A DNA stretch of 64,000 bases, taken from Steromphala cineraria (taxonomy: Eukaryota > Mollusca > Gastropoda > Trochida > Trochidae). The notes under the pieces were generated by a model, which was not told the origin of the DNA, did no database searches, and worked only from the letters and a program-made list of their open reading frames with translations. Shown here piece by piece: positions 45,896 through 56,822 of this stretch (positions are counted from its first letter, which is position 1; the number at the start of each line of letters is the position of its first letter). Where the stretch lies: positions 67,971,226-68,035,225 of the forward strand of contig OU744723.1 in NCBI GenBank assembly GCA_916613615.1, in the 5' to 3' direction. Position numbers and translations under genes: made by a program.

Positions 45896-47397
45896 AACCG
45901 AAACCATCACCTTGATTTCCCCTGGAGTACTGCTGCAATATACCAAGTTACATAATAAGTGCATTTAGTCTTCACGTAAGATTGTACCATATAGATGTTG
46001 TGACAGCTCTATACATAACCAGCCATTGTACCTATCTTTCATCTAGTCTCGCTGTAGTGGTCATCCTCACTTAGTGTTAAAGGAACAGTCCTATCGAGGT
46101 TTTTTGGTGAAAAATAAATTCCCCGATAGGACCGTCCCTCTAAGTACATTCTCAATGTATTATATATCACAGATCAACTTATTGTTGTGGATACGAATTT
46201 GTTTTATTATGTCATGTAACCAACTGTATTGCCCCACCAAGTAATGTTACAAATCTTTATTACCCATAGGTCATGTTATAGCTGCCTATATTGCCCCATG
46301 TCATGTTAAGATCCTAATACAAGATTACAAGTAAATTGTCATGTATTGACCCAAAAGTCATGTTAAATGTGTATTACCCTAAATGTCATGTAGGCTATAT
46401 CCCCCTTCAATTACAAGGCTTTCTTTTACTTCTCATTTCAAGATTATATTACCCCAAACAGCATGACATACCTAAACCAGACCTTATAGCCTCATAATGC
46501 AAACATGTCATGTCATAATCAGTAACCTATGTCATGCTGTAAGCTTTATCATCCCATTTGTCATGATACGATCTGTATTGACTGTGTAGCATTATATATA
46601 TATGGTAGATATCACCTTCAACCTTAGATCCATGACAGCTTATTTAGAAGATTTTTTTTTTCCGTCAGCATGACCATGTCATCCGCTTGTTACCATTGGC
46701 AGATAACAAGCTCTTCTTATATATACCTTATATATATACTTCTTATCTTGTTGTTGATGTTGTTCAAATGGCTTGCCACATTGTTGTGATGGTAATGTCC
46801 GCACATTTAGACTTGGTCAAAATTTCATTGATACATAATTCCTGTGTTGTGTCAACTTATTATACTAAGATACAGAGTTTCAATTACAATTTAATCAAAA
46901 TAATCCTTTAAAATATCAAACTGAAACTTTGGCCTAGCTCCCATGAGAAGAAAAAGAAAATTATTAGAGAGATACATTTTAGAGATTAGAGATACAAGAA
47001 TTTCATATTTTCTGCAGGTTGAGAGATGTAGAGAGGGCTTCCTTTCAAAAATTCAAACTTTTGAAAATAATTATTATTCTTGCAATTTGCAATGCAACTT
47101 GCTCAAAGACAAATAAAAAGTATGAATATGTCAGAAAAGGTTATTTCATGCATGTGATTAAGGCAAAAAAAATCTGAGCAAGCAGTAATTTATTCTGACA
47201 CCTATGGAAGGAGCATTCTTCATAGGCTGCTACTGGGCCTGTGAAAGTGCTTGAATCAAAGAGGATTTGAGAAATCAGAGAAAAGTATCTTGACATTTCC
47301 ACATTTTGACTTTGACTACATGTCCAGACTAACAACTAATGATGCACTGTCTCTCGTGTTGTTGCTCCCCTTCAGTGATACCTTAACCCCTAACAGG
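45896..47397. other. No gene seen, one tiny palindrome
   Basis: 46076-46143 is a 68-bp foldback (aggaacagtcctatcgagg and its near complement ccccgataggaccgtccct), probably a minimal MITE. A loose repetition of 'cccca..tcatgtta' occurs from 46230 to 46560. No gene recognised. Confidence 0.5.
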
Positions 47398-47478
47398 CAG
47401 TGTAGGAAATAATTCTACTAGCCCAGGCAAATTTCACCTAGCATCGGGCTACCGGTCTAGTGGTTATTTCGGACACTG
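47398..47478. mobile_element. hAT-like MITE (CAGTGT ends), copy 3 (81 bp)
   Basis: CAGTGTAGGAAATAA and TTATTTCGGACACTG are near-perfect TIRs. The flanks ctaacagg and ctaacagt form an 8-bp duplication with one mismatch. Confidence 0.72.
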
Positions 47479-47969
47479 CTAACAGTTAACCATAACAATA
47501 TGTCTAAGAGGGAAGATAAAAGGAGGTTCGATAAACAATCATTTACAAGTATTATTAATCATTTGTAACATTTAGATAATAACAACATAAGAGAGAAAAA
47601 TATATTTATTCACCTATTCTTTCCTTTAAAAATCGCTGAGTCGACAACCTTGCAGTTCTTCTACATAACTGTGTTTTGGGAGGAGAGCTTATGGTATAAA
47701 GGGTGACCTAAAACATTCTTATCATAGATTGAACATAGAATTCTAAAGTTGGTAATGGTTCCTTGAGTTTGGCCTTGACCTCCCAAAATATTTTTAAATT
47801 GTTACATTGTATTAGGAGAAAATGTATGTAAAATATTTTGGAATTTGTTTTGGTCCAGAGGTTTTTAGATTCAAAGGGTTAGGTTGTGAATTATTATTCA
47901 TCATAATTTATCAACACCTCTGATCTTTAGACAAAACTTCTCTTTTCAATGAATGTTTGTTAGCATTAA

Positions 47970-48323
47970 AGGGGCAGTAGCAGGTTTTTTGATAATTTTA
48001 TATTCGAAGTTTTTCACTGATAATTAGAAGTTAATGCTAAATGTATTATTTTTAAAGAGTCAAAAATATCATTACCAAGCCAATCATCAATAGTCACAGG
48101 ACAAAGTATGAATATTCACATAAAATCCTTTGGCGGCCATTTTTTGTGAACACCTTTTATTCATTTTGTGTAAGAAAATGGTATCGCATGGCTAAACTTT
48201 ACGTTATATATTTGAATTATTACTGTTTCATTTAGTTTAAACACATTGTCTTTCAATTGGAACCATTAATTTTCATTTTCCTGACATCACCTGATATTCC
48301 CCCTAAAACGTGCTACTGCCCCT
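47970..48323 (-). mobile_element. TTAA-flanked MITE, family A, copy 3 (354 bp)
   Basis: TIRs as in the copies at 9477 and 13259, flanked by TTAA at 47966-47969 and 48324-48327. One TIR base differs (caggtt for cacgtt). Confidence 0.88.
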
Positions 48324-48381
48324 TTAAAGTATTGATACTATTTGTTGTTGAGGGCAGTTTGCAAACCCTTCACAGTACCTT

Positions 48382-48436
48382 CCTCGCTGCTAATGGCTGC
48401 AATACTGCCCAAGCAGTGCTAAACAATAACTCACAT
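48382..48436 (-). repeat. Small dispersed repeat, family G
   Basis: The reverse complement matches 59490-59546 (gtgagttattgtttagc, ttgggca.tattgcagccat). Another decayed copy is at 11165-11222. Confidence 0.7.
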
Positions 48437-51400
48437 TACCACCAGTTCCTAAGGGTTAAGGTATTGTCTAGGGACCCTAATTTTGTCTGTTTAACCTGTG
48501 CAAGTATACACTGTAGTATGTACCCAAGTCTAGATATGCAAACTGCTCATGTTGACACCGTCGTAGGTATTCTGTCTTCATGTTAGTTCCAACTCTTACA
48601 TTCTTTTGTAATTATTTTGAGAATATCAAACTTTAAACTATAAACTCATTTGAGTGAAGTATCTACCATTCTTAGATTATATATATTTAGGTTATGAAAA
48701 TATAAACTTTGAGGTAGTTACTGTATAAATATTTATACAACTTATTTACACATTGAAATAAAAAATTTAGTTGATATGAAAGTTAAATAAATTGCAATTC
48801 AAGGAAAATGAATCTGGAAAACCTTCATAAGCAGATCGTCTTTAGCTGCGCCCAATCATTTTAAGAAGGATAAGAACAAAAGCAATAATGTTTAACCTAT
48901 CATATGAACAAACTTTGATCAAATCCTAGCTTAACATGACATATATAATTGCAAAATGAGAGGAAAATAAATATGATATATATGTTTTAAATAATCAAGG
49001 AATAAACTGAAGATGTTCTGAACAAAAACATTTAATTTATTATTTTCAATGAATTCTGATGATAAAAAAATGAACAGACGACAAGAAATAAAGAAAGTAT
49101 TCATTTTGATTTTAATATCAAGATGAATAATGGCGAATTACAGATGTCAGATATTGAAAAAAAAAATACTTCAACTCGTTAAGCTGTGAACTTAAAATAC
49201 TGATCAAAATATATATTTTTCAATTTATTTCAATGCAAAATAGGGAGCACAAAACAAAAAGCAATATCGTCTTGTGTTGAAGTCTATTTTCCTTTATGCC
49301 AAGTTTGTGCCATACCTATATGTCTATGTGCAATCTAGTGGTTACTGTATTTATGTCATTTTTGGATATTTTACAATTTTCAAGAAATGTGCACACTGTA
49401 TGATAAATTTATTTCACTGTCTTTTTTACATTTTGTTTGTTATGAATTATGTGAATATACTCGTTGTTGAGTTTTGTATACTGAATTATTTATTGTTTAG
49501 TGGTGGGTGCCCTATGTGATAAAACCTTTATTCAATGCATGGAGAGACCTCAAAAGTTAACTTAGAATTGTTTTGTTTTGTCAATTATGAAACAAGGAAA
49601 ACACTTAGAATATCAGTTAATAGGAATGATTTGATTTTCATATATTAACAATATTTTATATCTGAAAAATCTCATATTTGAACAATGAAATAATCTTTCC
49701 TCTATTGGACTACAGAAGTTCAATAATTCTCCATGTCCATGACATTGAACAAGAAGATGTCATGGAAGCGGAGAAACAACTCGTAGTCGTGCAATACAGA
49801 ATTTGCTGTGCAATACAAAATTTAAAGACGTATTCCATATTGCATTCATGTACTATTATCCTATGTTTACATGAGTATATAATAATAGTTACTTCACAAT
49901 TTGTAAGATAAATTTTTGAAGTGAAAGGGTTTAATAATTATCAATGTATATTGCAAAATAATGTTATGGTCACCCAAATTTACTTGGTCAAACTAGAATA
50001 AACCAGATACCTATAGAAGTCCAAGTGGGCCGTACCTTTTTGTTGAGAAACAATAGAGATCAAAAGTTTAGAGATATGAGATGGAAAAGAAACTTCAAAA
50101 TATTAATATTAAAATGGGCACCTACCAGTATTTAACGAAATCAAACTCTTTGTGATGATTGTTTTGTTTTGACTAATTGTTTACCCTTGTTTTGTCAACT
50201 CAAGGTTATGTATAATGTTTACTAGGTTTGTGCTTTCTGTCAAAGATCTATCATGAATTTGGAAATTATTGCTTTTTTCTTTTGTTAAATTCATCATGAA
50301 CTGTAATCAATGTTTTGTCTACATGTATTATTAACATCTTTTGAGCTGTTTTGCCAGCATGAAATACTTATTTCGAGTTATGTACACAAGATTTTCATTT
50401 CAGTTTTATATTTTAATCACAAATAATTATGTTGTACACTAAGTATTATGTCCATTTTTTCTGTTGTTTTCATCATTTGCTTGCAAACGGAATGTTTACT
50501 GTTTATGATTTGTTTGTTTTCAGATATGAAAACTGAAATGTTATACTGATCTGCTTCAAGCTTTTGAAGTTCAATAATTTAATATTGTCCTTCAACCCAA
50601 CAAATGATTAGTATATTTCAGAGTTACTGAATATAGTCATAAGTTTATTCCCAGGCTTTACCTATAGATCTAACAACTTTTACACGTTTGAAATCTAGTC
50701 GTCAATATTAATTTACTAACATTGCTATATTTGTGCAATTCCACTACAAAACAGTAGTCAATGTTGTGTCCAAAGTTTGCTTTATAGGGCCCAGTGCAAT
50801 TTCTGACGTGTTACGCCGACCTTTCCTTCCCAAAACGTAATTATAACAACATTAATTACTCCTTTTATCTAATTCAACAAGTAACAAATTAACATCACCA
50901 TGGAAACAAAGATTTGAACTGTTGCCTAGCAACAGAGAGGGTGAATGGAATCTCTACATTCCAAATATGGGTATAGACTGACGAATGAAGAGGCGTGATT
51001 GGCCGGAAGGAGATGGCATATTTGTTAACTGTTCGCTGTAGTAGTCATGGAAATATTAGCTCTCAGATTTCATTGGTTGTCAATGTTGCCATGGTTACAT
51101 CAATCATCTCTGGAGAATCAACTTTACTGGTGTTCTAGAACTATTTGTATTACAAAATATGTATATTCGATTATTTATCGATACTTGATTCAAGAGCAAT
51201 CATTATTTAGACAGAACTATCAAATTCAAATGGTGAAAAAAAGATTTCCTGAAAAGTGAAAATATTTTAGATTTTTTTGTCAAAATATATGCAGATATTC
51301 TTTAACCTGAACTGAACTTTCATCAAAATAAGTTCTAAATGTAAAAATGCAGAATTTGGATAAAGTAATGTTTGTCCTTGTTTCAAGTGTTTTAGGGTTC

Positions 51401-51707
51401 ACGTGTTTGTCCAGCTTGGAGTGTTGCAATGTAAGGGAGACAACTCCGTAAGGGGTTTGCTGCTTCTCGTTGCCGTGTCAACAGGTTTCTTTATTTTCTG
51501 TAGAGATAATCAACCAAATCAAGTAAACTTGTCAAGTTATCAATAAATCTCATTCTATAAGAATTGTTGTGTTGTGTGTTGAAGATGATATTTGACAAGA
51601 ATCATGTCCATTACAGGGGGAGCAACAGATTGCCATTCTTACTGAAAAAGGGAGGATGCAAACAGATGTGGGAGGAAAAAGATATCTTCGATATTTTATC
51701 CCTTCAC
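48437..51707. other. No gene seen
   Basis: Very AT-rich intergenic DNA. Short frames only, none with recognisable similarity or exon signals. Confidence 0.45.
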
Positions 51708-51947
51708 TTTTTAGCTCATCAGATCTTTCAGACCTGATGGGCTTATGGCATGGCATCCGTCCGTCAAACTTTTCACTTTTTTGACTTCTTCTCCAGAACC
51801 AATGACTCGAGAGATTTGTTGTGCAGACTCTTTGGCCAATGGGGATTCTAAATTGTAGATTTTGTGACCCCATGACCCCAAATGGGCTCACAGAGTCAAA
51901 ACCTTAAAATCTATTTCCATCAAAAGTCTGATGAGCTACAGAGCCCT
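51708..51947 (+). mobile_element. Helitron-like 'TTTTTAGCTCATC' element
   Basis: Starts tttttagctcatcagatc and carries 'cctgatgggcttatggcat', 'gtccgtca', 'cttcttctccagaacc' and a terminal 'ctgatgagctacagagcc'. Same family as 35806 and 54027. Confidence 0.65.
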
Positions 51948-52069
51948 ACTCTATTTGTATGATTTTTTCTGTGGGAAATGCTCTTTACTTTTGAAGCCAT
52001 GAGTGATTCTCAACTGGGGCAATATCTATTTGGGATCTTATCCCCTATGTCCTAGCTACAAAGTCATGT

Positions 52070-52262
52070 CAGAAATTCTTTGTGTTCTCTCGACACCCGA
52101 CAGGCATTTCAGCGCTCGTTTATTATTGTTCTTAATATAATGCTCAACGTCAAGCAAAGAAGCATCTCCCCCAACCCGGAATCTAATCCCGAACTACAGA
52201 GTCAGGAGAAGACACTCTGTCAGCTGATACCATTGAGGCCTTCGAGTGGTTGCAATCCTGAA
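52070..52262 (-). mobile_element. Diverged SINE remnant
   Basis: 'aatgctcaacgtcaagcaaa' and 'catctcccccaac' align with 'aatgctgagtgtcaagcaag' and 'caacaactcccaac' of the SINE at 1333-1590. The antisense B box is degraded (aatctaatcccgaac). Confidence 0.45.
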
Positions 52263-53307
52263 AGGTGAAAGGTCACCGACAGGGCAACCAAACAAGATCG
52301 CCATGGTTACATACTTACATCCGCAATTGAGCAAGGTACCAGTTTAGAGAGATAGCCAATATCTGCACCATAACCAATTGGGAAATTACACTTGACAATA
52401 CATGTACCGGTAATCTTCAAAAGGAGAATAACAAAAATAATTTCTGTGATTAGTTTTTTATTGTGAGACAGTAACATGTTTAGTTTTTAGATTTCAACAG
52501 TGATTATGAAACACACACAGTACATGAAGAAATGAACTGAAAGTATAGGATCCCACAATGAATGAAAAATCTGAGTATTTAGCCAATAATGTCCTTCTCA
52601 GTTTTGAACGTGAAATGATATTACAATAAATCATTAAATGAATCAAGTTCCACTTTGATCGAACATGGGATCCAAGAATCTTTTCTTATCAAAAGTCGGC
52701 TCAACTTATTTTGTAATCCAGCATGTTAATATGAACATATTTTGAAATCTGTCAGAATAGCAAGATTGCAGTAAGATAAGCCCTTTATTATTTCTATACA
52801 TTTCTATATTCATACATCACATTTTCTAAACCATCATTTTGCTTTGGGCCATTAACATCTTCAACTTGGAACATTTGCAATAAGACTGACCTGTTGTTCA
52901 GTGCCACTTGGGAAATACTTCAACTATTAGAGGTGTTGTTGAATTTGAAAACTTGAATCCTCCACATAATTCTTAGACTCTTTGTGTTATATTTTAGAAA
53001 AGGGCTTGAACAGCATTTATCAAGTTCTATGATTGAAACACATCACTGACACCTCATCATTTTCCATTCACTAATACAATAATATTACGCAACACTCACC
53101 AAAGAACCTCTCCTTGACAATACGTGAAAAGAACGTTCACATTCTGATTTGTGCATTCTTGCAAATTGTCACACACAATTCAACAGTTGTTAAAAATTAT
53201 TTCATGAATTTCAGGATGTTAAAAACAGTTGTTGTGGAGACATTAATAAAACATCACTTTCCATCCATTTGTTCATCAAATTTGAACTTTCTTCAATACA
53301 AAGTTTT
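52263..53307. other. RAMAC 3' flank
   Basis: Likely includes the RAMAC 3' UTR. Minus-strand AATAAA hexamers lie at 52784-52789 and 52457-52462; which one is used cannot be told. Confidence 0.4.
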
Positions 53308-53620
53308 TCATCTGTACTGACGATTGTCATGTCTGTTTCCTTTGTAACCACCTTGATTCCTGTTGTAGTCATTGTCTCTATTGTGTCCATGGTAACCGCC
53401 CCTGCCACCCCTATCTCCATAGTGGCCTCTACCACCCCTATCTCCATAATGGCCTCCACCACCCCTGTTGCCGTAGTAATCTCTTCCTCCATGACCACCA
53501 TAACCACCACCTTGTCTGTTGTCATAGCGATCTCTGCCACCACCGTGGTTGTCATGGTAACCTCTTTGGTTGCCCCAGTTACCTCTGTTGTAGCCTCCCC
53601 TCCCTCTGTTGTCATTCCGT
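53308..53620 (-). CDS. RAMAC: RAMAC coding exon 2 (RGG tail)
   Basis: Encodes RRNDNRGRGGYNRGNWGNQ and ends in RHDNRQYR-stop. The other two frames give Thr/Val-rich nonsense, while this one gives a continuous RGG/YGG composition. The acceptor is preceded by an A-rich run on the plus strand, that is, a poly-T tract on the coding strand. Confidence 0.88.
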
Positions 53621-54756
53621 CTGAAAAAAAAAAAATTGAAATCAATTTGTACAATATAATATTTTCAGGCCTGAATATCTAATAATGATGTTTATGCACT
53701 AGTGTCATAAACATAATATGTCATGGGCATTATAATATTTTGTTTATTACTGTAGTCCCAAAATTAAAGAAAATACTCAAAAGCTATACTTCTCAGCATA
53801 GGCGGACTAGCTGGTAGCCCGTATAGATTATGACGTCATAGCATTGTTTATAATGTTACATCACAATGAAAAAGTGATATTTTGCCCTAGCGCAACATAT
53901 AAAAAATATGAACCTGGATATGACTGCCCTCGTAGGTAATAAAGACAACTTTTTCAACAATCATGCTGCAATTCAGCTCTTATTAAATCTTAAAATGAGC
54001 TTTTTACTAAAACTTCTGTAGAAATACTAGATTAGCGTTTGCGGGACACCTTATAAGGGGTCACCGGGCCACAAAAGCTATAAATTATAATCCTCAGTTA
54101 AGGAGTCTAAACACAAAGTTTCAGCTTTCTAGACCTGTTGCTTCTGGAGAAGAAGAAAATAGGTTTTTAAGGGCGTGGCCCCTGTGGCCCTAATAATGGG
54201 TCACAGAGCCACAAAAGCTACAATTTTTAATCCTCGCTAGTCAAGGGGTCACAACGTTTCAGCTTTCTAGGCCTTATGGTTCTGGAGAAGAAATCGAAAG
54301 TGCACAAAGTTTACAGACGGACAGACGCCGGACACACTGCCTTGTCATAAGCCCATCGGGCTTTACAGGCCAGATGAGCTAAAAATAGGAACCGTCAAGA
54401 CATGACTAGTTCCAAGATGAGAACAGAGTTTGGAGGGTATGATCATATTTTAAAGGATTATACCAAGTAATTCCACCTGCAAGGGTCACATTTTAGACAA
54501 TGGACCATGTTTCATCCTATGTGCAAAATTGCCTATGGCCCGTCTTTCAGAATCCCATGACTTTATATAATAATGATTTCAACAAGTCTTACCTTCCCCA
54601 ATCGTTGCGTCGCTTGGCGTACCAGTTGGGCAGACAGGGAGGCGAGACCAGGGGTTTGGAGACCTCGGTCTGGTAGGCGGTGTCCGTGTCACTGTACCGG
54701 TTGGCGAACAACTCGCTGTAGTAGTCCTCCATATTCTCCGTGCTGTCTTCCGTCAT
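53308..54756 (-). CDS. RAMAC: RNA guanine-N7 methyltransferase activating subunit (RAMAC/RAM)
   Basis: Two coding exons on the minus strand: 54756-54593 and 53620-53308 (stop TGA 53310-53308). Donor GTAAGA at 54592 and acceptor TTTTCAG at 53621; the total of 477 nt gives 158 residues. Residues 12-56 (YYSELFANRYSDTDTAYQ, then SPP and WYAKR) match the RNMT-activating domain of RAM (FEEMFASRFTENDKEYQ ... SPP ... W). Residues 57-158 are an Arg/Gly/Tyr/Asn-rich RNA-binding tail with RGG boxes and a GHYGDRGG duplication. RAM binds and activates RNMT, which methylates the mRNA cap in the nucleus, and its tail recruits RNA. The human protein is about 118 residues, so the tail here is longer and richer in RGG. 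Just upstream of the ATG is a strong acceptor (tactaac branch-like site, pyrimidine tract, cctag), so a non-coding 5' exon probably exists. Confidence 0.9.
53671..53942 (-). repeat. Dispersed repeat, family D, copy 2 in RAMAC intron
   Basis: Inverse-orientation match to 12211-12480, with the same order of segments (cataatatgtcatggg, cagcataggcggact, attatgacgtcat, ttgccctag, ccctcgtaggtaataa). Confidence 0.7.
54027..54385 (-). mobile_element. Short Helitron-like element in RAMAC intron
   Basis: Read on the minus strand it starts TTTTTAGCTCATCTGGCC (near 54385) and ends with 'cgctaatctag' then T. It has the same CTAG terminus and 'cccgcaaacgctaat' as the 1.3 kb elements. Internally it repeats 'gccacaaaagcta' and 'tcagctttctag' about 125-130 bp apart. 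359 bp, non-coding. It links the TTTTTAGCTC fragments to the CTAG-ended family. Confidence 0.68.
54593..54756 (-). CDS. RAMAC: RAMAC coding exon 1
   Basis: ATG at 54756-54754, two bases inside an apparent acceptor (minus strand ctccctcctcctag). Encodes the RNMT-binding region. The high GC content and the frame ending in GGA-AG fit a coding exon with a phase-2 donor. Confidence 0.88.
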
Positions 54757-54811
54757 GTCTAGGAGGAGGGAGAAAGATAAGTTAGTAATTGGTCTTCAAG
54801 GGCCATATATG

Positions 54812-54858
54812 GAGAATCTCACCCGAATGACTTCTGATATCAAATATATCAACACAAC
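54812..54858 (+). repeat. Solo arm of the 17.3 kb palindromic element
   Basis: 'gagaatctcaccc', 'acttctgatatca' and 'atatatcaacaca' match the left arm at 17281. Confidence 0.6.
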
Positions 54859-55230
54859 TTCATAAGAGATGCCTCTGCATTTTGCAATTATATATCACAT
54901 ATTCTAATTTTGGTTTAAAACCATGTATGCTGTGCAGACAAAGTTGACAAGCCCAAGGAAAGCCAATTGAGACATTCTCATTGCCTCTAGAAAGCTGAAA
55001 GTGAAGATTCCCAGAACTAAGGCGACAAAAAGCAGATGATTTGGTGACTCTAATCTGACCTCTCCCAAGGATCTTTTTGCTTTTTCATTTTCATGAGAAT
55101 GATAACATTTAGAAATATAACGTGACTTGTGCTGACTTCTTTGCATAGGGAGAATTTTGCACACTACTCGACAAAAGTTAAGATCATCAATTGAGACTAT
55201 AAAATTGTAGCTATGTTAAACTGAACAACA

Positions 55231-56820
55231 CCGTATCCGACCTAATAAGCGCCCCCCAAAGGCTTTTGTAACTAGATTAGCGTTTGCGGGATACCGCAAA
55301 AGCAGAGCATCCCCGGAACTTTGGGTTTCGCCTTACCCTGTTCCGCCTTTTACAGGCCTCACCAAATTGGGAATTTTCTCGTGACCTTGACCTTTGACAC
55401 TCAAGGTCACACAATCAATGAACACATTTCATTGAGTATAACATTATTGTAATGAAATAAAGTGTTAAAAATTAAATGAATCCATTTTCTCCATATATGT
55501 TGACCTTGCTGTGACCTTGACCTTCGACAGTTAGTACCCAAAACTTTTTGAAAATGTTGTACTTCTCAAGAGATAATATATACAAAATCTAAACTTCATA
55601 GCACAAAAACTTTTCAAGTTATTGTGTTTACAAGGAATTGCAATAACTCATATCTCATGACCTTGACCTTTAACCATCAAGGTCACACAATAATTTAACA
55701 CTTTTTATTGAGTATAACAATCATGTATTGATTAAAAGTGATCATAGTTAAAATTAAGCATTTTCGCTAAACCATGCTTAAGTCATGACCTTGCTGTGAC
55801 CTTGACCTTTGACGGATTGTAGCCGAAACCTTTTCAAAATTTTTTACTTTTCCAAGGATGATATATACCAAGTTAGAGCTTCATAGCACAAAAACTTTTC
55901 AAGTTACAGTGTTTACAAAGAATTTTGCGGTGATTTTATAACTCGTGACCTTGACCTTTGAACTTGAAAGTGAACATGTCATAATGATTCCCTGGAAGTA
56001 TTAACATTTAGACATGTTCATGAGTTCTGAGAAAGCTAAATGGGATAAAGTTATAGCCAAATTTAGTGCATTTTGTAATAACTCATATCTCATGACCTTG
56101 ACCTTTGACCTTCAAGGTCACACAATCATTGAACACTTTTTATTGAGTATAACAATCATGTATTGATTAAAAGTGTTCATAGTTAAAATAAAGCATTTTC
56201 GCTAAAACATGCTTACGTCATGACCTTGCTGTGACCTTGACCTTTGACGGATTGTAGCCAAAACCTTTTCAAAGTTTTTTACTTTTCCAAGGATGATATA
56301 TACCAAGTTAGAGCTTCATAGAACAAAAACTTTTCAAGTTATCGCGTTTACAAGGAATTCTTAGAGTGAATACATAGCTCGTGACCTTGACCTTTGACCT
56401 TGAAAGTGAACGTGTCAAAATCGTTCCCCCGAGGTATGAGTAGTAAGGTATAAATAAGAGTTCTGGAAAGCTCAGTGGAAAAAAGTTATAGCTAGTAGTA
56501 CGAGTGCGGCGGCGGCGGCGATGGAAACTTCACAAAAACTGATAGCAGCCCCGTCCTTAGACGGGGCTGCTAATTATAGGTCTAACAACCGCCCATGTAC
56601 CAGCGTATTCACATTGTTTCACGAAGAATTAAAGGATACATAAGGTACAATATGTTTTATTTTCTAGTCAATAATGTGTAAGTATGTTTTGAATGCCTGT
56701 ATTAGTTATCAAAGACAACTTAGACACAGTTCCACTCCAGGATTTTTTTATCATCATTCACACCACCTTTATAAGCGCCAACGTTTTATTTGCCCTGGGC
56801 GCTTATTAGGTCAAATACGG
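55231..56820 (+). mobile_element. TA-flanked MITE, family H, copy 2, interrupted
   Basis: Left end ccgtatccgacctaataagc and right end gcttattaggtcaaatacgg are the family H TIRs; TA follows at 56821. The pre-insertion size is about 288 bp. The 1.3 kb Helitron-like element is nested in it at 55272-56573. Confidence 0.8.
55272..56573 (-). mobile_element. 1.3 kb Helitron-like element, copy 2 (nested)
   Basis: Same 1302-bp length and near-identical sequence to 1658-2959 but inverted. On the minus strand it starts TTAGCAG with a perfect 12-bp-stem hairpin (56544-56571) and ends with TTTGCGG/CCGCAAA hairpin plus CTAG (55272-55275), then T. The same AGGTCA cluster array is preserved. No ORF. Confidence 0.72.
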
Positions 56821-56822
56821 TA

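Noticed and set aside
53211..53654. 147-residue Thr/Met-rich minus-strand frame
   Set aside because: Wrong frame of RAMAC exon 2; the RGG frame gives the family-consistent product.
53269..53682. 137-residue Thr/Val-rich plus-strand frame
   Set aside because: Antisense shadow of the RAMAC RGG exon. The minus-strand frame joins to a conserved exon with matching phase.
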